In this document: positions 26,619 through 35,207 of the stretch, piece by piece
Position numbering within the stretch: position 1 is the first letter of the stretch
How the letters are laid out: every line of letters begins with the position of its first letter
Position numbers and translations under genes: made by a program
NCBI RefSeq assembly: GCF_002210105.1
Contig: NZ_AQQU01000010.1
Location: 62,001 to 126,000 of the forward strand
Direction: 5' to 3'
Source of the DNA: Oceanicola sp. 22II-s10i
Lineage (GTDB): Bacteria > Pseudomonadota > Alphaproteobacteria > Rhodobacterales > Rhodobacteraceae
DNA length: 64,000 nt
Notes under the pieces: model-generated
Told to the model about the DNA's origin: nothing
Database searches by the model: none
Seen by the model: the letters and a program-made list of their open reading frames with translations, nothing else

Positions 26619-27485
26619 ATGCCGCTCGCGCATGTGGAACATGGCAAGGCATCCGGCGATACGGCCCTGCGCATGGGGCTTGTCGGACGTGGCATCGCCT
26701 TGTCGCGGACACCCGCGATGCACGAGGCCGAGGCCGCGGCGCAGGGGCTGACCTGCCGCTACGATCTGCTCGATACCGATGCCGGGACCGAAGGCTCGCT
26801 GGCCGAGATCATCGACCGCGCCGAAGCGGCCGGATTTGCCGGGCTGAACATCACGTTTCCCTACAAGCAGACGGTCATCGAACACCTGCACCAGTTGTCC
26901 GATGCCGCGCGCCGGATCGGGGCGGTCAACACGATCGTCTTCCGGGATGGGCAAAGGTTCGGACACAACACGGATTTCTGGGGGTTTTCGCAAAGCCTCC
27001 GGACCGGTCTGCCGGGCGCGGACCTTTCGGACGTGCTGCTGATCGGGGCCGGTGGCGCGGGCGGCGCTCTGGCCCACGCCCTCGCAGACCTCGGCGTCGG
27101 TCGGCTGCGGATCCTCGACGTGCGTGAGCAAGCCGCGGCGACGCTGGCGCAGGAAATCGGGCCCGTGGCAGAGGCCGTAACCGACGCGGCCGCGGTGGCC
27201 GGAGAGGTGCGCGGCATCGTCAATGCGACCCCGGTCGGCATGGCGAAACTGCCGGGCACACCGATAGATACCGCGCTGCTCGACCCGCAGCACTGGGTGG
27301 CCGACATCATCTATTTCCCGCTCGAGACCGCCTTCCTGCGCGCCGCCCGCACACTTGGCTGCCAGACGCTGAGCGGCGAGGGCATGGCCGTCTTTCAGGC
27401 CGTGCGGGCGTTCGAGCTGTTCATCGGCCGCCCCGCCGATGCGGACCGGATGCGCGCGACCTTTCGCAAGCTGGGGGCGGTGTGA
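26619..27485 (+). CDS. Shikimate/quinate dehydrogenase (AroE/YdiB/QuiB-like)
   Basis: 288 residues. N-terminal substrate domain motifs are LSRTPAMHEAEAAAQGL (shikimate-binding serine/threonine), LNITFPYKQTVI (catalytic lysine) and HNTDFWGF (catalytic aspartate). The Rossmann segment is LLIGAGGAGGALAHALADLG. The C-terminus has GMAVFQAVRAFELFIGRP. An AGGAGGGGAGG ribosome site supports the start. It heads an operon with a dehydroshikimate dehydratase and a transporter, so it probably oxidises shikimate or quinate for catabolism rather than serving aromatic amino-acid synthesis. It overlaps the next frame's possible GTG start. Confidence 0.87.
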   Translation: MPLAHVEHGKASGDTALRMGLVGRGIALSRTPAMHEAEAAAQGLTCRYDLLDTDAGTEGSLAEIIDRAEAAGFAGLNITFPYKQTVIEHLHQLSDAARRIGAVNTIVFRDGQRFGHNTDFWGFSQSLRTGLPGADLSDVLLIGAGGAGGALAHALADLGVGRLRILDVREQAAATLAQEIGPVAEAVTDAAAVAGEVRGIVNATPVGMAKLPGTPIDTALLDPQHWVADIIYFPLETAFLRAARTLGCQTLSGEGMAVFQAVRAFELFIGRPADADRMRATFRKLGAV

Positions 27486-27487
27486 AG

Positions 27488-29371
27488 ATGAAAACCGGGA
27501 TCGCCACCGTCTCCATCTCCGGCAACCTCGAGGAAAAGATCGAAGCCATTGCCGGCGCCGGTTTCGACGGGATCGAGATATTCGAGCAGGATTTCATCGC
27601 CGACACCCGCAGCCCCCGCGCGGTCGGACAGCGGATCCGGGATGCGGGGCTTGAAACGATGTTGTTCCAGCCGTTCCGCGATTTCGAGGGTCTGCCCGGC
27701 GCCCTGCGGGCCAAGGCCTTCGACCGGGCGGAGCGGAAGTTCGACCTGATGCAGGAGCTGGGCTGCGATCTCGTCCTGGTCTGTTCCTCGGTCCACCCCG
27801 CCGCACTGGGCGGGATCGATCGGGCCGCGGCGGATTTCGCGGACCTCGGCGAACGAGCGGCCGCGCGCGGGCTGCGGATCGGGTATGAGGCACTGGCCTG
27901 GGGCCGCTACGTCAATGACCACCGCGACGCATGGGAGATCGTGCGACGTGCGGATCATCCGAATGTCGGGCTGATCCTCGACAGTTTCCACACGCTCGGT
28001 CGCGGCATCGACCCCGAGACGATCCGACGTATCCCCGGCGACAGGATTTTCTTCGTGCAGCTGGCGGACGCGCCGCAGATCACCATGGACCTGCTCTACT
28101 GGTCGCGCCACTTCCGGAACATGCCGGGCGAAGGCGATCTGCGCGTGACGGACTTCATGCGGGCGGTGATGGCGACGGGCTATGCCGGGCCGATCAGTCT
28201 GGAGATCTTCAACGACCAGTTCCGCGGCGGGTCTCCGGCAACGATCGCGAAGGACGGGCACCGGTCGCTGATCGCCCTGATGGACGACGTGCGGCGGGCC
28301 GAACCCGAGGCGGTGCCGGACCTCGCCGCCCTGCCCGAGCCGGTGACCATCCTGCAGACCGCCTTTGTCGAATTCGCCGCGAAGGGGCCTGAGCTGGAGG
28401 CGCTCGAGGCACTGCTGACGCGCCTCGGGTTTCGACGGGCGGGACGCCACCTGTCAAAGGCCGTGACGCTCTGGCAGCAGGGCGACATCCGGATCGTGCT
28501 GAACGCCGAGAACGAGGGTCATGCCAGCACGGCCTGGAACGCGCGGGGCACGACGGTCTGCGACATCGGACTCTATGTCGGGTCCGCGCGGGACACAGTG
28601 ACGCGCGCGACGGCACTTGGGGCAAAGCCTTTCTCGCAGCCGCTCGGCCCCGGCGAATTGCCGATCCCGGCCATCCGCGGTCTGGGCGGCAGCGTCATGC
28701 ACTTCATCGACGACGGTGCGCTGTCGGCGGTCTGGGACGTGGAATTCCTGCCCGAAGAGGGCCTGAACACGGGCGCTGGCCTGACCCGGATCGACCACAT
28801 CGCCCAGACCATGACCTATGACGAAATGCTGTCCTGGTCGCTGTTCTACACGACGCTGTTCGACATGGTGAAAGCGCCCATGGTCGATGTCGTCGATCCG
28901 GACGGACTGGTCCGGAGCCGCGCCATCGCCACGCCCTCGGGGGCGTTCCGCATCACGCTGAACGGCGCGGAAACCCACCGGACGATCGCCGGATCCTTCC
29001 TGGCGGAGGGGTTCGGGGGGTCCGTCCAGCATATCGCGCTGTCCACCGACGACATCTTTGCGACCGCCGCCATGCTGCGCGAACGCGGGTTCGAGGTGCT
29101 GGAGATGTCTCCGAACTACTTCGACGACCTTGCGGCTCGGTTCGACATCGAGCCCGAAACGCTGGCGCGGATGAGGGCCGAGAACATCCTCTATGATGCT
29201 GACGACAAAGGGGAATTCTTTCAGCTCTACTCGCGACCATTCGCGGGACAGCTGTTCTTCGAAATTGTCGAGCGACGCGGCGCCTATGACGGTTACGGAG
29301 CACCGAATGCACCGTTCCGCATTGCCGCACAGAAGCGGTTCCAGCGGACAAAGGGGATGCCGGCAACCTGA
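27488..29371 (+). CDS. quiC: 3-dehydroshikimate dehydratase fused to an HPPD-like domain (QuiC type)
   Basis: 627 residues from ATG 27488 (a GTG at 27482 overlapping the previous stop is an alternative). Residues 1-270 form a sugar-phosphate-isomerase-like TIM barrel with the metal ligands Glu134, Asp165, Gln191 and Glu239. They convert 3-dehydroshikimate to protocatechuate. Residues 290-627 form a 4-hydroxyphenylpyruvate-dioxygenase-like VOC domain that keeps a His-His-Glu set (DHIAQT, QHIALS, FFEIVE). The fusion is known from Pseudomonas-type QuiC enzymes; the function of the second domain is not settled. GGGGGCGG serves as the ribosome site for the ATG. Confidence 0.88.
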   Translation: MKTGIATVSISGNLEEKIEAIAGAGFDGIEIFEQDFIADTRSPRAVGQRIRDAGLETMLFQPFRDFEGLPGALRAKAFDRAERKFDLMQELGCDLVLVCSSVHPAALGGIDRAAADFADLGERAAARGLRIGYEALAWGRYVNDHRDAWEIVRRADHPNVGLILDSFHTLGRGIDPETIRRIPGDRIFFVQLADAPQITMDLLYWSRHFRNMPGEGDLRVTDFMRAVMATGYAGPISLEIFNDQFRGGSPATIAKDGHRSLIALMDDVRRAEPEAVPDLAALPEPVTILQTAFVEFAAKGPELEALEALLTRLGFRRAGRHLSKAVTLWQQGDIRIVLNAENEGHASTAWNARGTTVCDIGLYVGSARDTVTRATALGAKPFSQPLGPGELPIPAIRGLGGSVMHFIDDGALSAVWDVEFLPEEGLNTGAGLTRIDHIAQTMTYDEMLSWSLFYTTLFDMVKAPMVDVVDPDGLVRSRAIATPSGAFRITLNGAETHRTIAGSFLAEGFGGSVQHIALSTDDIFATAAMLRERGFEVLEMSPNYFDDLAARFDIEPETLARMRAENILYDADDKGEFFQLYSRPFAGQLFFEIVERRGAYDGYGAPNAPFRIAAQKRFQRTKGMPAT

Positions 29372-29386
29372 CAGAACGCCTGAAGC

Positions 29387-29412
29387 GTATGATGGAATAT
29401 GTTTTATCATAC
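29387..29412. promoter_or_regulatory. Inverted repeat GTATGAT-N12-ATCATAC before dctP
   Basis: Perfect 7-bp arms in the 92 bp between quiC and dctP. No T-run follows on either strand, so it is not a terminator. It could be an operator for the GntR regulator at 32806 or an mRNA processing hairpin. An AGGGAGG ribosome site follows for dctP. Confidence 0.45.
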
Positions 29413-29463
29413 AAAAAATGAAGAACGCCATGTATTGGTGAACACGTCAAAGGGAGGAAACTT

Positions 29464-30456
29464 ATGACACATCTCAACCGCCGCACCGCCCTCGCGGTTG
29501 CCCTTGCTGCCACAACTGCCGTTGCGCTGCCGGGCCTCGGTATCGCCCAGGACAAGCCGACGCTGCGCCTGTCCTCGGTCGTGTCCGAGAATGACATCCG
29601 GGCCGAGGCCTTCGCGGAAATCGCCAGCGCCGTCTCCGACACCTTCGACATGCAGGTGTTCAACGGCGCAACGCTCGTCGCACAGGGGTCCGAGATGACC
29701 TCGATCCAGCGCGGCAACCTGGAAATGGGCCTGATCGCCCCCCAGACCATTGCAGAGCAGATCCCCGCATGGTCCATCGTGACCTCGGCCTATCTCTTCA
29801 GCGATGCCGCCCATCTCAAGGCGACCTTCGAGAGCGAAGTCGGGGAGGAACTCAAGGCGATGGCGGCCGAGGCCGGCATCCATGTCCTCGCCCCGGTCTA
29901 TTTCGGCACGCGTCAGGTGAACCTCGCCCCCGAGAAAGAGGTGATGAAGCCCGAGGACCTGAACGGTATCACCATGCGGATGCCCGGTGGCGACGCCTGG
30001 CAGTTCCTGGGTGAGGCGATTGGCGCGAACCCGACACCGCTGGCCTATGCCGAGGTCTACACGGCGCTGCAGACCGGCGCGATCGACGGGCAGGACAACC
30101 CGCTGCCCAACGACTACAACATGAAGTTCTACGAGGTGACGAGCCAGATCGTCCTGACCGGGCACCTGATCGGCTTCGACGTGCTGGCCATTTCACAGAA
30201 GCTCTGGGACGAGTTCTCGGACGCGCAGAAGGAAACCCTCCAGTCCGCGGTCGATACGGCCATCGCAAAGTCCACGCAGCGGCACCTTGATCGTGAGGTC
30301 GAGCTGGTCCAGTTCTTCAAGGACGAAGGCCTGAAGGTCTATGAACCCGACCGGATCGCCTTCCGCGACTATGCGCAGAAGAAGTATCTCGAATCGGAAT
30401 TTGCAGCGAGCTGGCCGGACGGCATGATCGATCGCATCAACGCACTCGCCAAGTAA
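29464..30456 (+). CDS. dctP: TRAP transporter solute-binding protein (DctP family)
   Basis: 330 residues with a signal peptide (NRRTALAVALAATTAVALPGLGIAQ). The mature part has DctP-family features: ADAEVFNG-like MQVFNGATLVAQGSEMTSIQRGNLEMG, the carboxylate-binding arginine region NGITMRMPGGDAWQFLGEAIGANPTPLAYAEVYTALQTGAIDGQDNP, and a C-terminal helix. It should capture an organic acid in the periplasm. Operon context suggests quinate, shikimate or dehydroshikimate (inference). Confidence 0.92.
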   Translation: MTHLNRRTALAVALAATTAVALPGLGIAQDKPTLRLSSVVSENDIRAEAFAEIASAVSDTFDMQVFNGATLVAQGSEMTSIQRGNLEMGLIAPQTIAEQIPAWSIVTSAYLFSDAAHLKATFESEVGEELKAMAAEAGIHVLAPVYFGTRQVNLAPEKEVMKPEDLNGITMRMPGGDAWQFLGEAIGANPTPLAYAEVYTALQTGAIDGQDNPLPNDYNMKFYEVTSQIVLTGHLIGFDVLAISQKLWDEFSDAQKETLQSAVDTAIAKSTQRHLDREVELVQFFKDEGLKVYEPDRIAFRDYAQKKYLESEFAASWPDGMIDRINALAK

Positions 30457-30472
30457 TACCGTTTCCGGACCG

Positions 30473-30505
30473 ACGCCGGGCCCGCGAACCCGCCGGGCCC
30501 GGCGT
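30473..30505 (+). promoter_or_regulatory. Strong hairpin between dctP and dctQ
   Basis: ACGCCGGGCCCG (30473-30484) and CGGGCCCGGCGT (30494-30505) form a perfect 12-bp stem with a 9-base loop. There is no T-run. Such hairpins after a binding-protein gene usually protect its mRNA and keep it more abundant than the membrane subunits. Confidence 0.65.
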
Positions 30506-30519
30506 ATCGAAAGACGGCC

Positions 30520-31047
30520 ATGATCACATCCACTTCAAGACCGATCCGCATCGCGCGCGCCGTGGCAGATGCCGTTCCCGCGCTGCTGCTGACGGCGATG
30601 TTCATATGTTTCATCATTCAGGTCTTCATGCGCTACGTGATGAACAGCCCCGTGGGCTGGACGGTCGAGGTCTGCGTCATCGCCTGGCTCTGGATCCTGC
30701 TCTGGGGCCAGTCGGTTTCGGCCGAGGAACGCGACGAAATCCGGTTTGACATCGTCTATGGCAGCGTCTCGCCCGAGGTGCGCCGGTGGTGCCGGGTGGT
30801 CTTCTCGGTCCTGCTGGTCGGCATCTACGCATGGTCGCTGCCGGCGCTCTGGGACTTCGTCACCTTCATGAAGATCCAGAAAACCTCCTACCTCGATATC
30901 CGGTTCAACTGGGTCTATTCGATCGCGCTGATCTTCTCGGTCGTGACCATCCTGCGCTACCTGTGGATCTTCTGGCAGGCCGTCACGGGGCGGGAGACGG
31001 GCCTGAGTTCCATCGAGGACATCGGCCGCAAGGACCTCTCGGAATGA
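30520..31047 (+). CDS. dctQ: TRAP transporter small membrane subunit (DctQ family)
   Basis: 175 residues with four predicted membrane helices (AVPALLLTAMFICFIIQVFMRYVM; VEVCVIAWLWILLWGQ; VVFSVLLVGIYAWSLPALWDF; IALIFSVVTILRYLWIFW). The AEERDEIRFDIVYG loop after helix 2 is typical of DctQ. The last codons overlap the dctM start (ATGA). Confidence 0.88.
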   Translation: MITSTSRPIRIARAVADAVPALLLTAMFICFIIQVFMRYVMNSPVGWTVEVCVIAWLWILLWGQSVSAEERDEIRFDIVYGSVSPEVRRWCRVVFSVLLVGIYAWSLPALWDFVTFMKIQKTSYLDIRFNWVYSIALIFSVVTILRYLWIFWQAVTGRETGLSSIEDIGRKDLSE

Positions 31048-32339
31048 GCGGGGAATTCGGCGTTGCCGTCGCCCTCATCATCCTCTCTGCCCTGATCGGC
31101 CTGCCGATCGGCCATGCCATGCTGGCCTCGTCGGTCTTCTATCTGCTGATGCAGGGGCAGGATATGTCCATCGCCTTCGAGCAGATGTTGACCGGGCTCT
31201 ACGGCTCCTACGTGCTGCTGGCGATTCCGCTCTTCATCTTCGCCGCCGACCTGATGAACGTCGGCTCGCTCTCGGACCGGCTGCTGGACTTCTGCCGTGC
31301 CCTCGTCGGCCGGTTCCGCGGCGGGCTGGGGCATGTGAACGTGGTCTCCTCGCTGATCTTCTCGGGGATGTCCGGGTCGGCCATCGCGGATGCGGTCGGC
31401 ATGGGGCGGATCATCATCAACCTGATGACCAAGGACGGCAAGTATCCCGGCGCCTATGCCGGAGCCATCACCGCAGCCTCGGCGATCATCGGACCGATCA
31501 TCCCGCCGTCGATCCCGATGGTGCTGTTCGCGCTGGTCTCGGACACCTCGATCGGCTTCCTGTTCCTGGGCGGGGTGGTGCCGGGCCTGATCCTCGGCGT
31601 GCTCCTCATGGCGATGAACGCCTGGCAGGCCCGGATCCACGACTACCCGGTCGAAGAGGCCGTGCCGCTGCGCGAGCTGCCGCGGATCACCCTGCGCGCC
31701 GTGCCGGCCCTGCTGATGCCGGTCATCCTGCTGGTCGGCATCTACGGCGGCATCACCACCCCGACCGAGGCCGCCGCGCTGGCCGCGCTTTACGCCTTCC
31801 TCGTCTCGACCGTCTTCTACCGATCGGTATCGCTGCGGCTGGCCTATGAAACCGTCCGCCAGAGCGCCAAGTCCACCGCGGCCGTCGGCTTCCTGATCGC
31901 GGGGGCACTGGCCTTCAACTACGTCGTGACCATCGAGCAGGTGCCCAACGTGATCCGCGGCGCCCTGGGCGAGACCGAGCTGACCCGCATCCAGTTCCTG
32001 CTGATGGTCAACGCGATGCTGCTGGTCCTGGGCTGCCTGCTGGAGGCCAACGCCATCCTGCTGGTGATCGTGCCGATCTTCCTGCCGACTGCCGTCGCAC
32101 TTGGGGTGGACCCGGTGCATTTCGGGGTGATCGTCGTGGTCAACACGATGATCGGGCTGGCGACGCCGCCCTATGGCCTGCTGCTTTTCGTCGTGACCTC
32201 GATCACCCGCGCGCCGATCCGCGAGACGATCCGCCACCTGCTGCCCTTCCTCGCGATCATGATCGCCGGGCTGGCCATCATCACCTTCCTGCCGGACCTC
32301 GTGCTGTGGTTGCCGCGCCTTTACGGCTACGGCGGATGA
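31044..32339 (+). CDS. dctM: TRAP transporter large membrane subunit (DctM family)
   Basis: 431 residues, strongly hydrophobic with about 12 helices. DctM features are GLPIGHAMLASSVFY, the GSYVLLAIPLFIFAADLMNVG segment, FSGMSGSAIADAVGMG and ITAASAIIGPIIPPSIPMV. A longer frame begins inside dctQ, but the ATG at 31044 gives the normal length and a 4-bp overlap with dctQ. Confidence 0.92.
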   Translation: MSGEFGVAVALIILSALIGLPIGHAMLASSVFYLLMQGQDMSIAFEQMLTGLYGSYVLLAIPLFIFAADLMNVGSLSDRLLDFCRALVGRFRGGLGHVNVVSSLIFSGMSGSAIADAVGMGRIIINLMTKDGKYPGAYAGAITAASAIIGPIIPPSIPMVLFALVSDTSIGFLFLGGVVPGLILGVLLMAMNAWQARIHDYPVEEAVPLRELPRITLRAVPALLMPVILLVGIYGGITTPTEAAALAALYAFLVSTVFYRSVSLRLAYETVRQSAKSTAAVGFLIAGALAFNYVVTIEQVPNVIRGALGETELTRIQFLLMVNAMLLVLGCLLEANAILLVIVPIFLPTAVALGVDPVHFGVIVVVNTMIGLATPPYGLLLFVVTSITRAPIRETIRHLLPFLAIMIAGLAIITFLPDLVLWLPRLYGYGG

Positions 32340-32355
32340 CTTTCTGGAGAAACAG

Positions 32356-32796
32356 ATGACCGACACCATCCTCATCATCAACGGACCCAACCTCGACATG
32401 CTCGGCACCCGCCAGCCCGAGGTTTACGGCTACGACACGCTGGCCGATGTCGAGGCGCTCTGCCAGCGGGTCGCGCAGGACGAAGGGGTCGGGATCGACT
32501 TCCGCCAGAGCGACAGCGAGGCCGAGATCATGAAGTGGATCAAGCAGGGCCGCAGCACCACCGCCGGGCTGCTGATCAACCCGGCCGGCTTCACCTCGAC
32601 ATCTATCGCGATCCTCGACAGCCTGCTGATCTACGATCGCCCGATCATCGAGGTGCATATCTCGCCGCTGTTCCGGCGTGACGAATGGCGGCACCTGTCC
32701 TACCCGTCCAAGGCCGCCTCGGCCAAGATCGAGGGGTTCGGGATCCGCGGCTACGACTTCGCGATCCGGAAGCTGGCCGAATGGGCCCGCGGCTGA
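32356..32796 (+). CDS. aroQ: Type II 3-dehydroquinate dehydratase (AroQ), divergent active site
   Basis: 146 residues, normal length for the flavodoxin-like dodecameric enzyme that interconverts 3-dehydroquinate and 3-dehydroshikimate. IINGPNLDMLGTRQPEVYG holds the lid arginine and catalytic Tyr24. Asn75 and His101 (EVHIS) are kept. The histidine normally found in NPGAxTHTS is Ser81 (NPAGFTSTS), and the usual SNVHxR stretch reads SPLFRR. It ends the transport operon and would feed QuiC from quinate-derived dehydroquinate. The replaced residues may change rate or substrate. Confidence 0.85.
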   Translation: MTDTILIINGPNLDMLGTRQPEVYGYDTLADVEALCQRVAQDEGVGIDFRQSDSEAEIMKWIKQGRSTTAGLLINPAGFTSTSIAILDSLLIYDRPIIEVHISPLFRRDEWRHLSYPSKAASAKIEGFGIRGYDFAIRKLAEWARG

Positions 32797-32805
32797 GGTC
32801 CCGGA

Positions 32806-33501
32806 TCAGCCGAACCCGCCCGAAGACATGATGTGCCGGACCCCGCTGCGGATGTGGCGGGACAATAGGTCGACGGCGGCGTCCGCCCTGCGGCCGATGA
32901 CAAGGTCCCGCAATTCCGCGTGTTCATCGGCTGCGGGTTTGCCCCGGAAGTCCAGCGTCAGCATGTGGTACCGCGCGAAACGGTCGAAGACGGAGGCGTG
33001 GGTGCGTGCCAGCACCGGCAGATCGCAGGCCGAGATCGTGGCGTAGTGGAACCCCCAGTCCGAGGCGACCCATTGCTCCACGGTTGCGGGCTCCTTCGTC
33101 ATCAGCCGCGCTTCCAGCACCGAGAGCTTGTAATGCGCCGCCACGACCCGCGCCTCCCAGTCGAGGTCGCCCCGTGCGATCGAAAGCCGCAATGCATGCG
33201 TTTCGAGCAAGATCCGCAACTCGGCCAGCGCGGCCAGTTCATCGTCGCTCACACCCGCGACCCGGAACCCGCGCTGTCCTTCGGCCGCCACAAGCTCTTC
33301 CACCGCGAGACGGTTGAGAATTTCCCGCAGTGTCGTGACGCTGGCGTCATAGACCTGCTTCATGTGGTCAAGCTTCAGCTTGGCGCCCGGTTTCAGATGA
33401 CCGTTGACGATATGCGAACGGATACGCCGATACGCGATTTCACCGACCGTATCGCCGTCGCGCTGGCCCGTATCGAACCGCAAATCTTCCTGATTTAACA
33501 T
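32806..33501 (-). CDS. GntR family (FadR/FCD subfamily) transcriptional regulator
   Basis: 231 residues from the ATG at 33501. The winged helix reads AYRRIRSHIVNGHLKPGAKLKLDHMKQVYDASVTTLREILNRLAVEELVAAEGQRGFRVAGVS. The FCD domain carries histidines at WGFHYATIS and LLSRHIRSGVRHI. It is encoded tail-to-tail with aroQ, 9 bp away, and may respond to a quinate-pathway acid. It is a close structural cousin of the regulator at 20845. The longer upstream frame lacks a ribosome site. Confidence 0.87.
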   Translation of the reverse strand: MLNQEDLRFDTGQRDGDTVGEIAYRRIRSHIVNGHLKPGAKLKLDHMKQVYDASVTTLREILNRLAVEELVAAEGQRGFRVAGVSDDELAALAELRILLETHALRLSIARGDLDWEARVVAAHYKLSVLEARLMTKEPATVEQWVASDWGFHYATISACDLPVLARTHASVFDRFARYHMLTLDFRGKPAADEHAELRDLVIGRRADAAVDLLSRHIRSGVRHIMSSGGFG

Positions 33502-33609
33502 GCTCACCCGGCCGCCTTCTCGGAGGCCCGAGTATCGAGGCAACCGGACTCGATGTCCATCGGGCCGTTTGCGGCAAGTGGCCCGGAGCGGTTGGCCCTT
33601 GCGGACAGG

Positions 33610-34194
33610 CTATATGCCCGCATCCTCCATCTGCTCCCGATCCGGCAGGTCGCCAAGGCTTTCCAGCCCGAAGGCGACGAGGAACTGCTCGGTGGTGACG
33701 AACGTATAGGGCGCGCCGCGTCGAGGGGACCGGGGCCCGGTGCCGATCAGGCCGCGCGCGTGCAGTCGCCCGATCAGGTCGCGGCTGATCTCACGCCCGA
33801 AGATGTCCTTCAGCCCGTCGCGGGTGATCGGCTGGCGGTAGGCGATGGCGGCCAGGACCGCGACGTCGAATTCACTCAGGGCCGGCACCTGGTCCCCGAC
33901 ATCCGCGGCGGCGCGGATCGCGGGCGCATAGGCGGTCCGTGTCCGGAACATCCAGCCACCCGCGACCTGAACGATCTCGAAGGCCCGCCCCTCCAGATCG
34001 GCGGCGAGGTCCGCGACCAGCAGGTCGACCGAGGCCCCCTGCCCCACGACCCGCGCAAGGTCCTCGCGGGCGACCGGCGCGGCGGAGGCAAAGAGCACCG
34101 CCTCGATCCGGCGCATCCAGTCGCGCCAGCGCAGGTCCGGCGGCAGGTCGGCCAGCTCGCGGTCGAGGTCTGGCTCCGATCTGTCCTTCGCCAT
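33610..34194 (-). CDS. scpB: SMC-Scp complex subunit ScpB-like protein, plasmid type
   Basis: 194 residues with two winged-helix halves of ScpB: RRIEAVLFASAAPVAREDLARVV... and LSEFDVAVLAAIAYRQPITRDGLKDIFGREISRDLIGRLHARGLIGTGPRSPRRGAPYTFVTTEQFLVAFGLESLGDLP. ScpB works with ScpA and SMC in chromosome organisation, but no scpA or smc lies nearby. The gene forms a two-gene operon with DUF1403 (3 bp between them), divergent from a tyrosine recombinase. It may act in segregation or resolution of this replicon (inference). Confidence 0.85.
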   Translation of the reverse strand: MAKDRSEPDLDRELADLPPDLRWRDWMRRIEAVLFASAAPVAREDLARVVGQGASVDLLVADLAADLEGRAFEIVQVAGGWMFRTRTAYAPAIRAAADVGDQVPALSEFDVAVLAAIAYRQPITRDGLKDIFGREISRDLIGRLHARGLIGTGPRSPRRGAPYTFVTTEQFLVAFGLESLGDLPDREQMEDAGI

Positions 34195-34197
34195 CGC

Positions 34198-35082
34198 TCA
34201 GACCCCGTAGAGCCGGAAGGTGTCGCGGCCGGTCAGTTCACGGACGGCGCCGAGGTCGACCAGCCGGTCGCAGAGCCGCCGCGCGGCGCGGTCCGGCATG
34301 GGCAGGGCCGAAGGCGCGACAGCGTCTTGGGCCAGGAACATCGCGACCGCGTCGCCCGCCCCCTTCGCCCGCAGCTTCGGGGCCACCGCTGCCAGATGCG
34401 CCGCCCGGCGCGCGAGGTCGGCGGCCAGGCGCGTGGTCTCGACCGCCGGGGAGACGAGCGCGCGATGACAGGCCAGGCGAAGGTCGCCGCCTTGCCTGCG
34501 CAGGTCGGCGCGCGTCAGCCCTGTGGCCAGCAGCGGCAGGAGGTGAACCCATCCGAGGGCCTGCGCCAGGGCCGCGTCCGCGAGGATCAGCGCGGGGACT
34601 TCGCCACGCGGCACGTCGGTCAGAACCGCCTCCAGCACCATAGCGGCACGGGTCACCGGCGCCCCTGTCCCCGCCTCGAGCCAGGCGGCGATCCGGCCCG
34701 GATCGAGGCCCGGCAAGGCCCGGCCCAGGGTCTTGACCGACACCGGCCGCTCCGCCGCACGCTGCCAGGACAGGTAGATGTCTCCAGCCGGGCCGGGCAG
34801 ATCGCCGGGGCGCAGAAGGTGGACCGCGTCGCGCAGGTCCCCTGCCCGTTCCGGCCGTCCGGAAAACCCGATGCAGGCCTCCGCCGCGCGAAGCGCGCGC
34901 CGGTCCCGCAGCAAGGCTTGGGGGAGGTCATCGCGGTCCAACACAAGATGCAGGTGGTGCAACGCGGCACCCGACAAAAACGCCACATCTTCAGGGGTTT
35001 CGGGACATGCGGAGGTGACCCACGCGGGCATCCGGGCTAGCCTGTCCGTGTCGCTGACGGGATCGTGCCGGGCAAATGTCAT
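34198..35082 (-). CDS. DUF1403 family protein
   Basis: 294 residues, alanine- and leucine-rich, mostly helical. It resembles the DUF1403 family in its SGAALHHLHLVLDRDDLPQALLRDRRALRAAEACIGFSGRPERAGDLRDAVHLLRPGDLPGPAGDIYLSWQ region. The function is unknown. It is followed immediately by scpB and is divergent from the integrase-like gene across a 125 bp region holding a dif-like site. The shared setting suggests a DNA-maintenance role rather than metabolism. Confidence 0.7.
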   Translation of the reverse strand: MTFARHDPVSDTDRLARMPAWVTSACPETPEDVAFLSGAALHHLHLVLDRDDLPQALLRDRRALRAAEACIGFSGRPERAGDLRDAVHLLRPGDLPGPAGDIYLSWQRAAERPVSVKTLGRALPGLDPGRIAAWLEAGTGAPVTRAAMVLEAVLTDVPRGEVPALILADAALAQALGWVHLLPLLATGLTRADLRRQGGDLRLACHRALVSPAVETTRLAADLARRAAHLAAVAPKLRAKGAGDAVAMFLAQDAVAPSALPMPDRAARRLCDRLVDLGAVRELTGRDTFRLYGV

Positions 35083-35158
35083 GCCTGAAGCCTATATCAT
35101 CGCGGCGCTTTCCACCAGATAATAGCACAAGAACCGCCCCGCCTTGCAGTGTCATATC

Positions 35159-35187
35159 ATGTCCAATAAGTTTGCATTATCGGACAT
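35159..35187. other. dif-like inverted repeat: putative recombination site
   Basis: ATGTCCAATAA (35159-35169), a 7-base centre GTTTGCA, and TTATCGGACAT (35177-35187). The arms are 11 bp with one mismatched pair, and the inner ATAA/TTAT bases match XerCD dif sites. It lies 21 bp upstream of a tyrosine recombinase ATG, in the divergent promoter region. It may be the crossover site, an operator, or both. Confidence 0.5.
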
Positions 35188-35207
35188 TGGGGAATATCCT
35201 CCCCGAC

